64,000 nt of DNA from CAIUSP01 sp964594365 (GTDB lineage: Bacteria > Actinomycetota > Thermoleophilia > Solirubrobacterales > 70-9): contig CAZQMB010000001.1 in assembly GCA_964594365.1 (NCBI GenBank), forward strand, positions 248,001-312,000, given 5' to 3'. A program made the translations under genes and the position numbers. Positions 56,422 through 64,000 of the stretch are shown in pieces (within the stretch, counting starts at the first letter, position 1; the number at the start of each line of letters is the position of its first letter). The notes under the pieces are model-generated. The model was not told the DNA's origin. It saw only the letters and a program-made list of their open reading frames with translations, and ran no database searches.

Positions 56422-57272
56422 TTGGCCTTACCTCCGGTGGTCAGGTCCATCCGGTCGAGCAACCGGGCCAGTGGAACCGTGATGATCAGATAGAGCAGTG
56501 CCGCAGCGAGGAGCGGCGTGTAGTTGAAGTTCGCCGCTGCATCGATCTGAGCGACCCTGAAGGCCTCGACCACACCGAGTATCGCGACCAGGGCGACGTC
56601 TTTCTGCAAGGCGATGAAGTCGTTCAGCAATGGCGGTATCACGCGCCTCACTGCCTGGGGCAAGACGACGAATCTGAGCGACTGGCGCTCGTCGAGGCCG
56701 ATCGCGAGCGCAGCATCCTTCTGCCCCTTGTGCACCGACAGCAGCCCCGCCCGGTACACCTCGGAGACGTAGGCGCCGTAGGAGAGCGCGAGTGCGAACC
56801 CGCCGAGGATGATCGGATCGGTCGGGACGCCAGACAGGCCGAGAGCCGGGATCCCGAATCCGACCAGATATACGAGCAGGATCGTCGGGATGCCGCGGAA
56901 GATGTCGCAATAGCCCGCAGCGAGCAGCCGCAAGGGGAAGAGCGCCGGACCGCTGGAGGTACGCACCAGAGCTACGACTAATCCCCAGATCAGCACGATC
57001 ACCTCGACCACGAGGAACATCGCCACGTCGATCCGGAACGCCTTGAGGATCTCGGGGAAGGAGTCAGCGAAGGCGGACGGCGAGAAGAAGGTGTCCCGAA
57101 CGTCCGGCCATCCCGGGCTGGTCAGGATCAGGGCGGCGAGCCCTCCGAGTACGACGACCGAGGAGACGAACGCGATCAGCGCGCCTCTTCGGTCCATCTT
57201 CTTGCGGGCGGCGCGCCGAGCCTCACGGCGGGTACCGACCTCGTAGGCCTTGCCGGCCTTTACAGCCTCCAT
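56418..57272 (-). CDS. polar amino-acid ABC importer permease
   Basis: 284 residues. A basic N-terminal stretch (RREARRAARKKMDRR) precedes a first span (about 30-50), then the HisMQ-type permease domain with FRGIPTILLVYLVGF and the coupling loop AALAIGLDERQSLRFVVLPQAVRRVIPPLLNDF, both family signatures. A single permease gene suggests a homodimer. A stable hairpin lies between it and the binding-protein gene. Confidence 0.94.
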   Translation of the reverse strand: MEAVKAGKAYEVGTRREARRAARKKMDRRGALIAFVSSVVVLGGLAALILTSPGWPDVRDTFFSPSAFADSFPEILKAFRIDVAMFLVVEVIVLIWGLVVALVRTSSGPALFPLRLLAAGYCDIFRGIPTILLVYLVGFGIPALGLSGVPTDPIILGGFALALSYGAYVSEVYRAGLLSVHKGQKDAALAIGLDERQSLRFVVLPQAVRRVIPPLLNDFIALQKDVALVAILGVVEAFRVAQIDAAANFNYTPLLAAALLYLIITVPLARLLDRMDLTTGGKAK

Positions 57273-57310
57273 CGTCTGGGCTGGAGTATTCCCGATTGGC
57301 CCTGAACGAG

Positions 57311-57340
57311 ACGGGGCGGCGCCTGCTGGCGCCGCCCCGT
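57311..57340 (-). promoter_or_regulatory. intercistronic GC hairpin between binding protein and permease
   Basis: A perfect 13-bp stem (57311-57323 with 57328-57340) around the 4-nt loop TGCT. No T-run follows. It sits 30 nt after the binding-protein stop. Such stems usually stabilise the upstream message or partly stop transcription, so that more binding protein than permease is made. Confidence 0.75.
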
Positions 57341-57369
57341 TCCCACAGGCTCTTGTCGAGAGTCGCTAC

Positions 57370-58233
57370 TCAGTCGAGCTTGGGAGCGTTCGCGTAACCG
57401 CTCATCCACTCATCGGTGATCGTCTCGAGATCACCGTTGTCGCGCAGCGAGTTGACCGCGGCGGACACGCAACCGGTGAGAGAGGAGCCCTTCTGGAGCA
57501 GTGCGCCCCACTGGTCTCCACCCTCGGCCTCGAACTGTCCGACGACCGTCTGATCCGACAGCTCGACGGCGGTCAGGTAGATCGCGGTCGGCAGGTCGGT
57601 CACCAGCGCGTCGATCTGGCCGTTCTTCAGAGCCGAGACGACGTCGTTGGAGGTGTCGAACACCTTCACCTGGGTGTCAGGGTCGATCTTGTCCTGAACC
57701 GCGGTGAGGCTGGTCGTACCGATCTGGACGCCGATGGTGGCGCTCTTGAGATCGTCCAGCGACGTGGCCTTGGCCGCATCGGTGCCGTTGGTCGCGATCA
57801 CTGCCTGGTTGGCTGTGTAGTAGGGAGCGGAGAAATCCACTGCCTTCTCACGCTCGGGCGTGATCGAGATCTGGTTCACGTCGAAGTCGAAGTCCTTCGG
57901 ACCCGGTGCATACGACGAGTTGAATGGCACGACCGTCCACTCGACCTGATCCTTGCTGAAGCCGAGCTCATCGGCGATCGCATATGCAACGGCGGACTCG
58001 AATCCCTTGCCGTTGGAAGGATCATCGTCGACGAAGTACGGCTCGTAGGCCGGGCTGTCGGTACCTACCGTCAGCACTCCTGAGTTCACCGTCTCCAGCT
58101 TGTCGGGGGTGCATTCGGACAGATCGGTCGAACCCGAGGTATCGCTACTCGAGTCGGTTCCGCCGCAACCCACTGCAAAGGCAGCGAGCGCCACGGCACA
58201 TCCGTAAGCGAACATCACACGTGCTCTGGGCAT
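57370..58233 (-). CDS. polar amino-acid ABC importer substrate-binding lipoprotein
   Basis: 287 residues. Signal peptide with lipobox AVGC (Cys23) and a Ser/Asp/Thr linker. Type II periplasmic binding fold: LTVGTDSPAYEPYF, GFESAVAYAIADELG and VDFSAPYYTANQAVI (the binding-site strand of family 3 solute-binding proteins). Ligand probably a polar amino acid; Gln, Glu, Arg or other cannot be chosen. First gene of the importer operon. Confidence 0.94.
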   Translation of the reverse strand: MPRARVMFAYGCAVALAAFAVGCGGTDSSSDTSGSTDLSECTPDKLETVNSGVLTVGTDSPAYEPYFVDDDPSNGKGFESAVAYAIADELGFSKDQVEWTVVPFNSSYAPGPKDFDFDVNQISITPEREKAVDFSAPYYTANQAVIATNGTDAAKATSLDDLKSATIGVQIGTTSLTAVQDKIDPDTQVKVFDTSNDVVSALKNGQIDALVTDLPTAIYLTAVELSDQTVVGQFEAEGGDQWGALLQKGSSLTGCVSAAVNSLRDNGDLETITDEWMSGYANAPKLD

Positions 58234-58331
58234 TTGTTGATTCCTCTCCTAGATGAGTCGGGATTTGTGGACAGACTTGACCGCTGGAATCGTAGGGAAC
58301 CCGACAGGTTTTTGGGCCTTCGGGGGTCGGC

Positions 58332-59132
58332 ATGAGGCAGACGGGCGTGACCGACCGTCATCATGGGTTCGTGACGTCACACAGCGACCCACCCGCACTC
58401 TCCATTCGAGGCCTCAGCAAGCAGTACGAGGACGGCCCGCTCGCGCTCGACTCGCTCGACCTGGATATCCCGCAGGGATCCTTCTTCGGCCTGCTCGGAC
58501 CGAACGGCGCCGGCAAGACCACCCTGATCAGCGCGGTCTGCAACCTGATCCGGCCGAGCTCTGGCGAGATAGAGGTGTTCGGACACCCGGGGAGCTCTCT
58601 CCAGGCCCGCCGCCTGCTTGGCGTGGCAGAGCAGGAGGCGAACCTGGATCGCTTCCTCTCGGTGCGTGAAGCACTGCTCTACCACGGCGGCTACTACGGG
58701 ATGACCCGCGCCGAGGCCTCGGAAAGGGCCGAGAAGATGATGGAGGTCTTCGACCTGACCGACAAGCGTGACACCCGCGCTCCGCGTCTTTCCGGCGGGA
58801 TGAAGCGCCGCCTGCTGCTGGCCCGTGCGCTCCTCCACGAACCGCGGCTGGTCATCCTCGACGAGCCGACCGCCGGAGTCGACCTCGAACTCCGTCACGA
58901 ACTCTGGCGCTACATCCGCCGCCTGCACGAGCAGGGGACCACCATCCTGCTCACCACCCACTACCTCGAGGAAGCAGAGGAACTCTGCGAGGATCTCGCG
59001 CTGATCGGCGGCGGTCGGATAGTGGCCCGTGATACCGCCAAGGGCCTCAAGGAATCCCATGGAGGGGGCTCTCTGGAAGACGTCTACCTGCGCACCGTCG
59101 GCGCAGGATCCGAGGCGGGGGCACACGGGTGA
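58332..59132 (+). CDS. ABC-2 exporter ATP-binding protein
   Basis: 266 residues from ATG 58332; GTG 58371 is a reasonable alternative and would drop 13 residues. Walker A GPNGAGKT, signature LSGGMKRRLLLARALL, Walker B LVILDEPTAGVD, switch TTHYLEEAEELCE. Matches the YadG/CcmA-like multidrug export class. The next gene (permease) overlaps by 4 nt (GTGA). Confidence 0.93.
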   Translation: MRQTGVTDRHHGFVTSHSDPPALSIRGLSKQYEDGPLALDSLDLDIPQGSFFGLLGPNGAGKTTLISAVCNLIRPSSGEIEVFGHPGSSLQARRLLGVAEQEANLDRFLSVREALLYHGGYYGMTRAEASERAEKMMEVFDLTDKRDTRAPRLSGGMKRRLLLARALLHEPRLVILDEPTAGVDLELRHELWRYIRRLHEQGTTILLTTHYLEEAEELCEDLALIGGGRIVARDTAKGLKESHGGGSLEDVYLRTVGAGSEAGAHG

Positions 59133-59905
59133 ACGACACTCCGCGTCCGTGGAGCGGCTTCGCATGGCTTGCAGCGCGCGAGTGCCACCGCGTGCTCAAG
59201 CTCTGGAGCCAGACGACCCTCGCGCCGATCGTGGCCTCGGTCCTCTTCATCATCGTCTTCGGGCTATCTCTCGGTACCCGGATCAGCGAGATCCAGGGCT
59301 TCGACTACCGAGTCTTCATCGTGCCCGGTCTGGTCGCGATGGCGATGGCCCAAGCTGCTTACTCGAACAACGCATCCTCCATCTACCAGGGCCGCTCCGA
59401 CCGCTACATCGACGACGTCCTCGCAGCTCCGATGCGCTCATGGCAGATGAACCTCGGCTACCTCGCCGGTGGGGTCTTCCGCGCCTTGATAATCGGCGGA
59501 GCGATCACGGCGATCGCCGCCCCGCTCACCGGCACCCCGATCGAGAACCCGCTCCTGCTGCTTCTAGCTGTCTTCCTCCTGACGGTGGGCTTCGGCTCAC
59601 TCGGCACCGTGGTCGGGATCTTCGCCGACAGCTTCGACCACACGAGCTTCATCAACAACATCGTGATCCTGCCGCTGGTCTTCCTCGGAGGGGTCTTCTA
59701 CTCCGTGGACCGACTCGGCACTCCCTGGGAGCAGATCTCCCACGTCAACCCGCTCTTCTACGTGGTCAACGCGGTCCGCTACGGCTTTCTCGGCATCTCG
59801 GACGCGAGTCCGCTGCTCTCGTTCGGCATCCTCGCCGCGATCGCTCTCGGACTGCTGGCCTGGTCCCAGTACCTGTTCGCGACCGGCCGCAAGCTCAAAG
59901 CCTGA
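59129..59905 (+). CDS. ABC-2 exporter permease (YadH type)
   Basis: 258 residues from GTG 59129. Six spans of the ABC-2 class. IYQGRSDRYIDDVLAAPMRSWQM is the coupling region before span 2, and FINNIVILPLVFLGGVFYSVDRL plus HVNPLFYVVNAVRYG is the YadH signature near the end. Partner of the preceding ATPase. Convergent with the hydrolase across 6 nt. The second ABC-2 pair of the window, unrelated in position to the first. Confidence 0.93.
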   Translation: MNDTPRPWSGFAWLAARECHRVLKLWSQTTLAPIVASVLFIIVFGLSLGTRISEIQGFDYRVFIVPGLVAMAMAQAAYSNNASSIYQGRSDRYIDDVLAAPMRSWQMNLGYLAGGVFRALIIGGAITAIAAPLTGTPIENPLLLLLAVFLLTVGFGSLGTVVGIFADSFDHTSFINNIVILPLVFLGGVFYSVDRLGTPWEQISHVNPLFYVVNAVRYGFLGISDASPLLSFGILAAIALGLLAWSQYLFATGRKLKA

Positions 59906-59911
59906 GCGGAT

Positions 59912-60850
59912 CTATCTGCCCAAGACCCGCTGCAGGAAGGCGATCTCGTCGGCCTTGATCTCGGCGCAGGTATCGCCTCGATACGCATCGAAGTGGCCCC
60001 CCGGATAGCGACGCAACTCCGCCTGGGCGCCGAGCTTCTCGGCGGCCTTCTCGACCGATGCGTTCGGCGCGATCTGGTCGTCGACCGCGATCTGGAACAG
60101 CACCGGACACTTCACCTTGCCCACCACCTTGATCGGTCGATTGTTCGAGGCGACCAGGGCTTCGCGGGCGCAGAACTCGTTCACGTAAGTCGGGCCGGCT
60201 ATCTCCAGCACGCCTGCCAGAGCGTCCGGAGTGGAGAGGGCCGCCAACTCTCCCGGCACCGCAGCGGTAGCCATCATCACCGGTTCTCTTCCGGCGAGCG
60301 CCGCGAGCCTGTCCTGCATCCCCCGCGCGGTGGCCTTGGCGAGTTGACCGGCGCCGGCTGTCTTGACCAGTTGCTTCAGGGTCGCCGCGCCGTCCAGCGA
60401 TGCGACGACAGACATCACAGCCGCGATCCGTTCATCCTCGGCAGCGACTGCGATCACGTGACCGCCCGAGTAGGAGGTGCCCCAGAGGACTATGCGCTCC
60501 GGATCTACCCCCGGCAGCGACCGCGCGAACGCAATCGCCGAGTGGTAGTCCTCTCGGTGACGCTTGTAGCTGACCAACTGTCGGGGTTCACCGGCAGATG
60601 CGCCGAAGCACCGGTAGTCGAAAACGATGGCTTCCAAGCCGATTCCGGAGAAGGCCTCGCCGAACTGCTCGAGTCCGCTGTCAGCGGTGTTACCGAACCC
60701 GTGGGCGATCAGGACACACGGCCGCGCCCCGGCCTGCCCGTGTGAGTCCGTGCCGGTGGCGAAGGCCTCGCCCTCGGCGCGGAACCGCTTACCGACCAGC
60801 GTGACTCCGTGGCTTTCGAACTCGACCCGCTCGGTGACTTGTTGAGACAT
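59912..60850 (-). CDS. alpha/beta hydrolase
   Basis: 312 residues. Alpha/beta hydrolase fold with oxyanion segment CVLIAHGFGNTADSG, nucleophile elbow LWGTSYSGGHV (Ser), acid in FQIAVDDQIAP (Asp), and catalytic His in RYPGGHFDAYRG. YRCFGASAGEPRQL is also typical of this acylpeptide-hydrolase/esterase-like group. No signal peptide, so cytoplasmic. Substrate unknown. Divergent from the MpaB-like gene across 80 nt. Confidence 0.9.
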   Translation of the reverse strand: MSQQVTERVEFESHGVTLVGKRFRAEGEAFATGTDSHGQAGARPCVLIAHGFGNTADSGLEQFGEAFSGIGLEAIVFDYRCFGASAGEPRQLVSYKRHREDYHSAIAFARSLPGVDPERIVLWGTSYSGGHVIAVAAEDERIAAVMSVVASLDGAATLKQLVKTAGAGQLAKATARGMQDRLAALAGREPVMMATAAVPGELAALSTPDALAGVLEIAGPTYVNEFCAREALVASNNRPIKVVGKVKCPVLFQIAVDDQIAPNASVEKAAEKLGAQAELRRYPGGHFDAYRGDTCAEIKADEIAFLQRVLGR

Positions 60851-60930
60851 GTTTGCTCTCCTCTCCTCTACCCGGGCAAGCCTACTCCTGGTTCCGGCCC
60901 GGGGGGTGGGACGGCTACCCTTCGGGGTCG

Positions 60931-62151
60931 ATGGGCCTTCGCGACGACTTCAAGACGACTGCCACCTCTGCGGCCTCAGGAGCCGTTTCCGGCGCCAAGT
61001 TCGCTGCGTCAGAGGCGGCCGGACTGGTGCGCAAGATCCCCGGTGCTTCGCACCTGCCGCTGATCGGGGGTGAGACGGACCAACTCACCGCAGCCGAGGT
61101 GGACGGGTACTTCCCGGCCGACTCGATGATCCGTCGCCTCCACGGTGAGCGAATCGTCGCCTTCTCGGGCGTGCGCGCCCTCCTGATGCAGGCATGCGAC
61201 CCGGTGGCGGTGGTCGGCTTCCAACGTCACTCGATCATCTTCAGCGATCCGCAGACTCGCCTCCAGTCCACCGATGAGCGGATGAGCAGGATGTACTTCG
61301 GCACGGTCGACCAAGCCGAGGAGACGGGCGCTGAGATCCGCCAGATGCACCAGCGAGTCAAGGGCAAGACCGGCGCCGACTACGGGCCGATACCTGCGGG
61401 CACGCCCTACGCCGCCGCCGATCCGGTTCTCGGTCTCTGGGTGCTCGCCACTCTCGCCGACTCAGCCCTCCTCTACTACGAGCAACTGATCGGATCGCTG
61501 ACCGCCGAAGAGCGCCAGTCCTACTGGGACGACTACAAGAAGATCGGCAGCCTCCTCGGCATGCCGGACGGCTCGATGCCCGAGACCGAGCCCGAACTGC
61601 GCGACTACGTGAGCACTCGGTGCCGCGACGGCAGCCTCTGGATCTCCGGCGACGTGCGCGACATGTCGGTCGGGATCATCTTCGACCCCCCGTTCGAGGG
61701 CTGGGTACGGATCGCCCTGACTCCGGTGGGAGAGGTCGTGAAGCTCACCTCGATCGGCCTCCTGCCAGAGGAGATCCGCCGGATGTACGGCTTCTCTTGG
61801 GATCCGGCCCGCGAGGCGCTGCTTCGCACCACGATCTTCAACCTCAAGACCGCGATCAAGCTCTGGCCCGATGCTCTCCGCATCCACCCGGCAGCGCGAG
61901 AGGAAGCCGGGGTCCTCTTCGGCACCGATGCCGGTGAGGATTGGCGTATGCGGACGGGGCTCGCCAGCACCGAGATGCACCGTGCCGAAGCCGCGGACGA
62001 AGATGAGCTCGGTGTACCAGCCGAGGGTTCGCCCGCACCCGAGGAGACCAAAGGCACCGCGTCAGGCGCAGGCAACGGCGCCGGCGCCTTGAGCCGCCTC
62101 GAGCAGGCTCTGGCGGGTGACGACACGGAACCGAAGGAAGACCGAGACTGA
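60931..62151 (+). CDS. MpaB-family (DUF2236) putative oxygenase
   Basis: 406 residues from ATG 60931. Helical core (about 55-330) with the family blocks RALLMQACDPVAVVGFQRHS, VKGKTGADYGPIPAG and DPVLGLWVLATLADSALLYYEQL. This family includes latex-clearing-protein-like heme oxygenases and MpaB-type oxygenases; heme ligands would be conserved His/Arg, not verifiable here. An amphipathic Ala-rich lead (1-50) and an acidic Ala/Gly/Glu tail (345-406) flank the core. The stop overlaps the next frame at CTGA. Confidence 0.82.
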   Translation: MGLRDDFKTTATSAASGAVSGAKFAASEAAGLVRKIPGASHLPLIGGETDQLTAAEVDGYFPADSMIRRLHGERIVAFSGVRALLMQACDPVAVVGFQRHSIIFSDPQTRLQSTDERMSRMYFGTVDQAEETGAEIRQMHQRVKGKTGADYGPIPAGTPYAAADPVLGLWVLATLADSALLYYEQLIGSLTAEERQSYWDDYKKIGSLLGMPDGSMPETEPELRDYVSTRCRDGSLWISGDVRDMSVGIIFDPPFEGWVRIALTPVGEVVKLTSIGLLPEEIRRMYGFSWDPAREALLRTTIFNLKTAIKLWPDALRIHPAAREEAGVLFGTDAGEDWRMRTGLASTEMHRAEAADEDELGVPAEGSPAPEETKGTASGAGNGAGALSRLEQALAGDDTEPKEDRD

Positions 62152-62588
62152 GCGCGCTCCTCCTCGCCAACGCAGTCGCCACCCTGTTCATGCTCGGAGT
62201 GGCCTGGTTCGTCGAGGTCGTCCACTATCCGCTGTTCGCGAAAGTGGGCAGAGCGCAGTTCCGCAACTACCACTCAGAACACTCCTCCCGGACCAGCCTG
62301 GTGGTGGTAGTCCCGATGATCGTCGAGCTGACGAGCTCCATCTGGCTTGCTTTCGACCCTCCGACCAGCTCGAACGGTGACCCGCTCAGCGCCCTCGCAA
62401 TTGCCGGAGCGATCCTCGCCCTCGGGACCTGGCTCGTCACCTTCGGCGGCGCGGTGCCGGCCCACCAGGCGCTGGAGCCAGGGTTCGACTCCGCCATCCA
62501 CCGCCGACTGATGCACTCCAACCTCGTCCGCACCATCCTCTGGACCGCTCACGGGGGTGTGGTGGTCGCGCTGCTTGCAAGCGTCTGA
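62148..62588 (+). CDS. four-span membrane protein, probable CTG start
   Basis: 146 residues if started at CTG 62148, which overlaps the MpaB stop as CTGA, the same way ATGA/GTGA pairs do elsewhere in this window. That gives MSALLLANAVATLFMLGVAW, a complete first span; the first ATG (62190) cuts the span in half. Three more spans follow (about 55-70, 82-100, 125-144). FVEVVHYPLFAKVG and RTSLVVVVPMIVELTSS look like a conserved uncharacterised membrane family. Function unknown. Confidence 0.7.
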   Translation: MSALLLANAVATLFMLGVAWFVEVVHYPLFAKVGRAQFRNYHSEHSSRTSLVVVVPMIVELTSSIWLAFDPPTSSNGDPLSALAIAGAILALGTWLVTFGGAVPAHQALEPGFDSAIHRRLMHSNLVRTILWTAHGGVVVALLASV

Positions 62589-62689
62589 GCGCGACCCACG
62601 CGTGGTCAAGTTCTACGCCTAGCCGTTAACGGTTAAGCGTCTGGAACGAATCTTCACCTACGCCTACCACGCCTGACAAGATGTAGTTC

Positions 62690-64000
62690 GTGCCACGAAG
62701 TCATCGCCCCCGATTCACTCTCTCCCGAAAAGGTCTCCATCTCACCGGGCTCGCCTGCGGTGCCGTGTCGATCGGCGTCGTCGGAGCGCTGCTTCTCGGC
62801 CCCTCCCCAGTGGACCCAGGCAAGGCACCCGAGCAAGAGCCGCCGGAAGGCTCGATCGTGGGGAAGCGCTACGAGGATGTCGCCACGGCGGAGCTGACTG
62901 GCGCAAACGGCCGAGTGGATGGACCTGACTTCGTGCCCCGTCAAGTCATGATCGGATTCGACCGAGACGCCACCCGCTCCGAGCGCACAAGAGCCATCGC
63001 ATCTGTCGACGGCGAACTGAAGCGACGCCTGCCGATACCCGGAGTCGTGCTGATCCGTCTCACCGGCAGGCTCGGCGTAGAGGCGGCGCAGCAAGAGATT
63101 GCCTCGCTGCCCGGGGTGCGCTATGCCGAACCGAACGGGATCTATCGGCTCGACGACTCCACGCCGACCGACCCCTACTACCCCTACCTGTGGGGTATGG
63201 AGAACACCGGCCAGGAAATCCTCGGCATCAGCGGCACGCCCGATGCCGACATAGACGCCGCTGCCGCCTGGGATATCACCAAGGGCTCGAGGGAGGTGGT
63301 TGCTGCGGTCGTCGATACGGGAGTGGACCTCGAACACGAGGATCTGGCCCAGCAGATTTGGATCAACCCTCGCGATCCGAAAAACGGCATCGACGACGAT
63401 CGCAACGGCTTCATAGACGACACCAACGGATGGGATTTCGTAAACGCCGACGCCCGCCCCGACGACGATCACTACCACGGCACCCATGTGGCCGGCACGA
63501 TCGCCGCACGAACCGACGATGGAAAGGGAGTAGTCGGTGTTGCACCCAACAGCACGATTATGCCTCTCAAGGTCTTAGATTCAGGCGGGCGCGGTAGCTG
63601 GGCCGCGATCTCTTCGGCCTTCGCCTACGCCGGGGCGAGCGGAGCAGAGATCGCGAACGCCAGTCTCGGCGGCACGGGGTTCTCACAGACAATGCTCGAC
63701 TCGATCAAGGCCTACCCGAACACCCTGTATGTGATCGCTGCGGGCAATGCCAAAGCCGACAACGAAACCAGTCCTCATTACCCGTGCTCTTACGACCCCG
63801 CAAACATCATCTGCGTCGCGGCAACTGATTCGAGCGACAACCTAGCCTCGTTTTCCAACTGGGGAGCCACGCGGGTCGATCTCGCTGCTCCCGGAGTCAA
63901 GATCCTCTCCGACCTCCCGGGAATCGGCGACGACACTCGCAAGGTCCTGCTTTCCGAGGACTTCGAAGAGCCCCTGCCCGCCACCTGGACGAGTACCGGT
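62690..64000 (+). CDS. subtilisin-like (S8) serine protease, 3' end beyond window
   Basis: 437 residues visible from GTG 62690; the frame is open at the right edge. A basic N-terminus and signal span (about 13-37) are followed by an inhibitor-I9-like propeptide (about 80-155: VPRQVMIGFDRDATRSERT) and the S8 catalytic domain. Asp209 is in VVDTGVDLEH, His263 in HGTHVAGTIA, and the oxyanion Asn in IAAGNAKAD. The catalytic Ser (GTS) block is not reached. After LAAPGVKILSDLP, where it is expected, the sequence turns into LSEDFEEPLPATW, like the start of an inserted jelly-roll domain. Predicted secreted protease. Confidence 0.92.
   Translation, partial: MPRSHRPRFTLSRKGLHLTGLACGAVSIGVVGALLLGPSPVDPGKAPEQEPPEGSIVGKRYEDVATAELTGANGRVDGPDFVPRQVMIGFDRDATRSERTRAIASVDGELKRRLPIPGVVLIRLTGRLGVEAAQQEIASLPGVRYAEPNGIYRLDDSTPTDPYYPYLWGMENTGQEILGISGTPDADIDAAAAWDITKGSREVVAAVVDTGVDLEHEDLAQQIWINPRDPKNGIDDDRNGFIDDTNGWDFVNADARPDDDHYHGTHVAGTIAARTDDGKGVVGVAPNSTIMPLKVLDSGGRGSWAAISSAFAYAGASGAEIANASLGGTGFSQTMLDSIKAYPNTLYVIAAGNAKADNETSPHYPCSYDPANIICVAATDSSDNLASFSNWGATRVDLAAPGVKILSDLPGIGDDTRKVLLSEDFEEPLPATWTSTG

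Noticed and set aside
62595..62632. Palindromes CCACGCGTGG and CCGTTAACGG before the subtilase gene
   Set aside because: Could be operators, but 10-bp palindromes are common by chance and nothing else supports a site.
1..64000. CRISPR arrays, IS elements, prophage genes, rRNA or replication origin
   Set aside because: No regularly spaced repeats, transposase, integrase, phage structural gene, rRNA segment or DnaA-box cluster was seen on either strand.

Overview
The window is chromosomal DNA of a high-GC Actinomycetota. Several traits point to a deep-branching group, with Thermoleophilia (Solirubrobacterales or Gaiellales-like) as my best guess. These are a System I (Ccm) cytochrome c maturation set, secreted proteins ending in the Cys-containing 'CRLDG..W..C.SP' type Ig-like domain common in that class, an Rpf-like transglycosylase, and many GTG starts with 4-nt ATGA/GTGA overlaps. 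There is one tRNA (Gly-CCC). I see no rRNA, CRISPR array, IS element or prophage.

Layout. 1-3.1 kb: ccmF (cut by the window edge) and ccmE on the minus strand, an SDR dehydrogenase, tRNA-Gly, then ccmG and ccmH. 3.1-5.4 kb: secreted beta-propeller-like protein with an internal duplication. 5.5-8.9 kb: argS, rlmH and an M48 protease. 9.0-11.4 kb: a tightly packed phosphoesterase / Thr-Pro lipoprotein / Ser-Thr kinase operon. 11.4-17.3 kb: gap-pgk-tpiA-gpmI-tgt. 17.4-22.5 kb: VOC protein, ABC-2 exporter, rapZ and uvrC, without the yvcK-whiA pair often found beside rapZ. 22.6-24.4 kb: enoyl-CoA hydratase, cytochrome c lipoprotein, MaoC dehydratase. 24.4-27.1 kb: a reduced Tad-like cluster, with two TadE-like proteins, a MinD/ParA-like protein with a damaged P-loop, and an unusual TadG-VanY-SLT fusion.

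27.2-49.2 kb is a phosphate/polyphosphate island, almost entirely on the minus strand. It holds pst operon 1 (pstS-C-A-B, a lipoprotein and three zinc-ribbon proteins), a secreted Cys-rich protein, two small membrane proteins, a MESH1-like alarmone hydrolase, DUF47, ppk, a PHP-glycosyltransferase fusion, ppx, phoU, pst operon 2 (pstS-C-A-B), a receiver-less PhoB-type DNA-binding protein and an OmpR/PhoB-type response regulator. Tandem hexamers of consensus KTYACR at exactly 11-bp period (PHO-box style) lie upstream of pstS1, pstS2, the PHP-glycosyltransferase operon and the receiver-less regulator. A weaker copy lies upstream of the secreted Cys-rich protein.

49.4-64 kb: uppP, small membrane protein, M23 peptidase, HD phosphohydrolase, EamA exporter, Rpf-like protein, phosphoesterase, unknown 228-aa protein, a polar amino-acid ABC importer, an ABC-2 exporter, an alpha/beta hydrolase, an MpaB-like protein, a 4-TM protein and the start of a subtilase.

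The most interesting candidate is the PHO-boxed PHP-glycosyltransferase fusion co-directional with ppk and DUF47. It could be a one-polypeptide lipid-remodelling enzyme for phosphate starvation; this is inference. A second theme is three reading frames that make sense only if translation starts at CTG.
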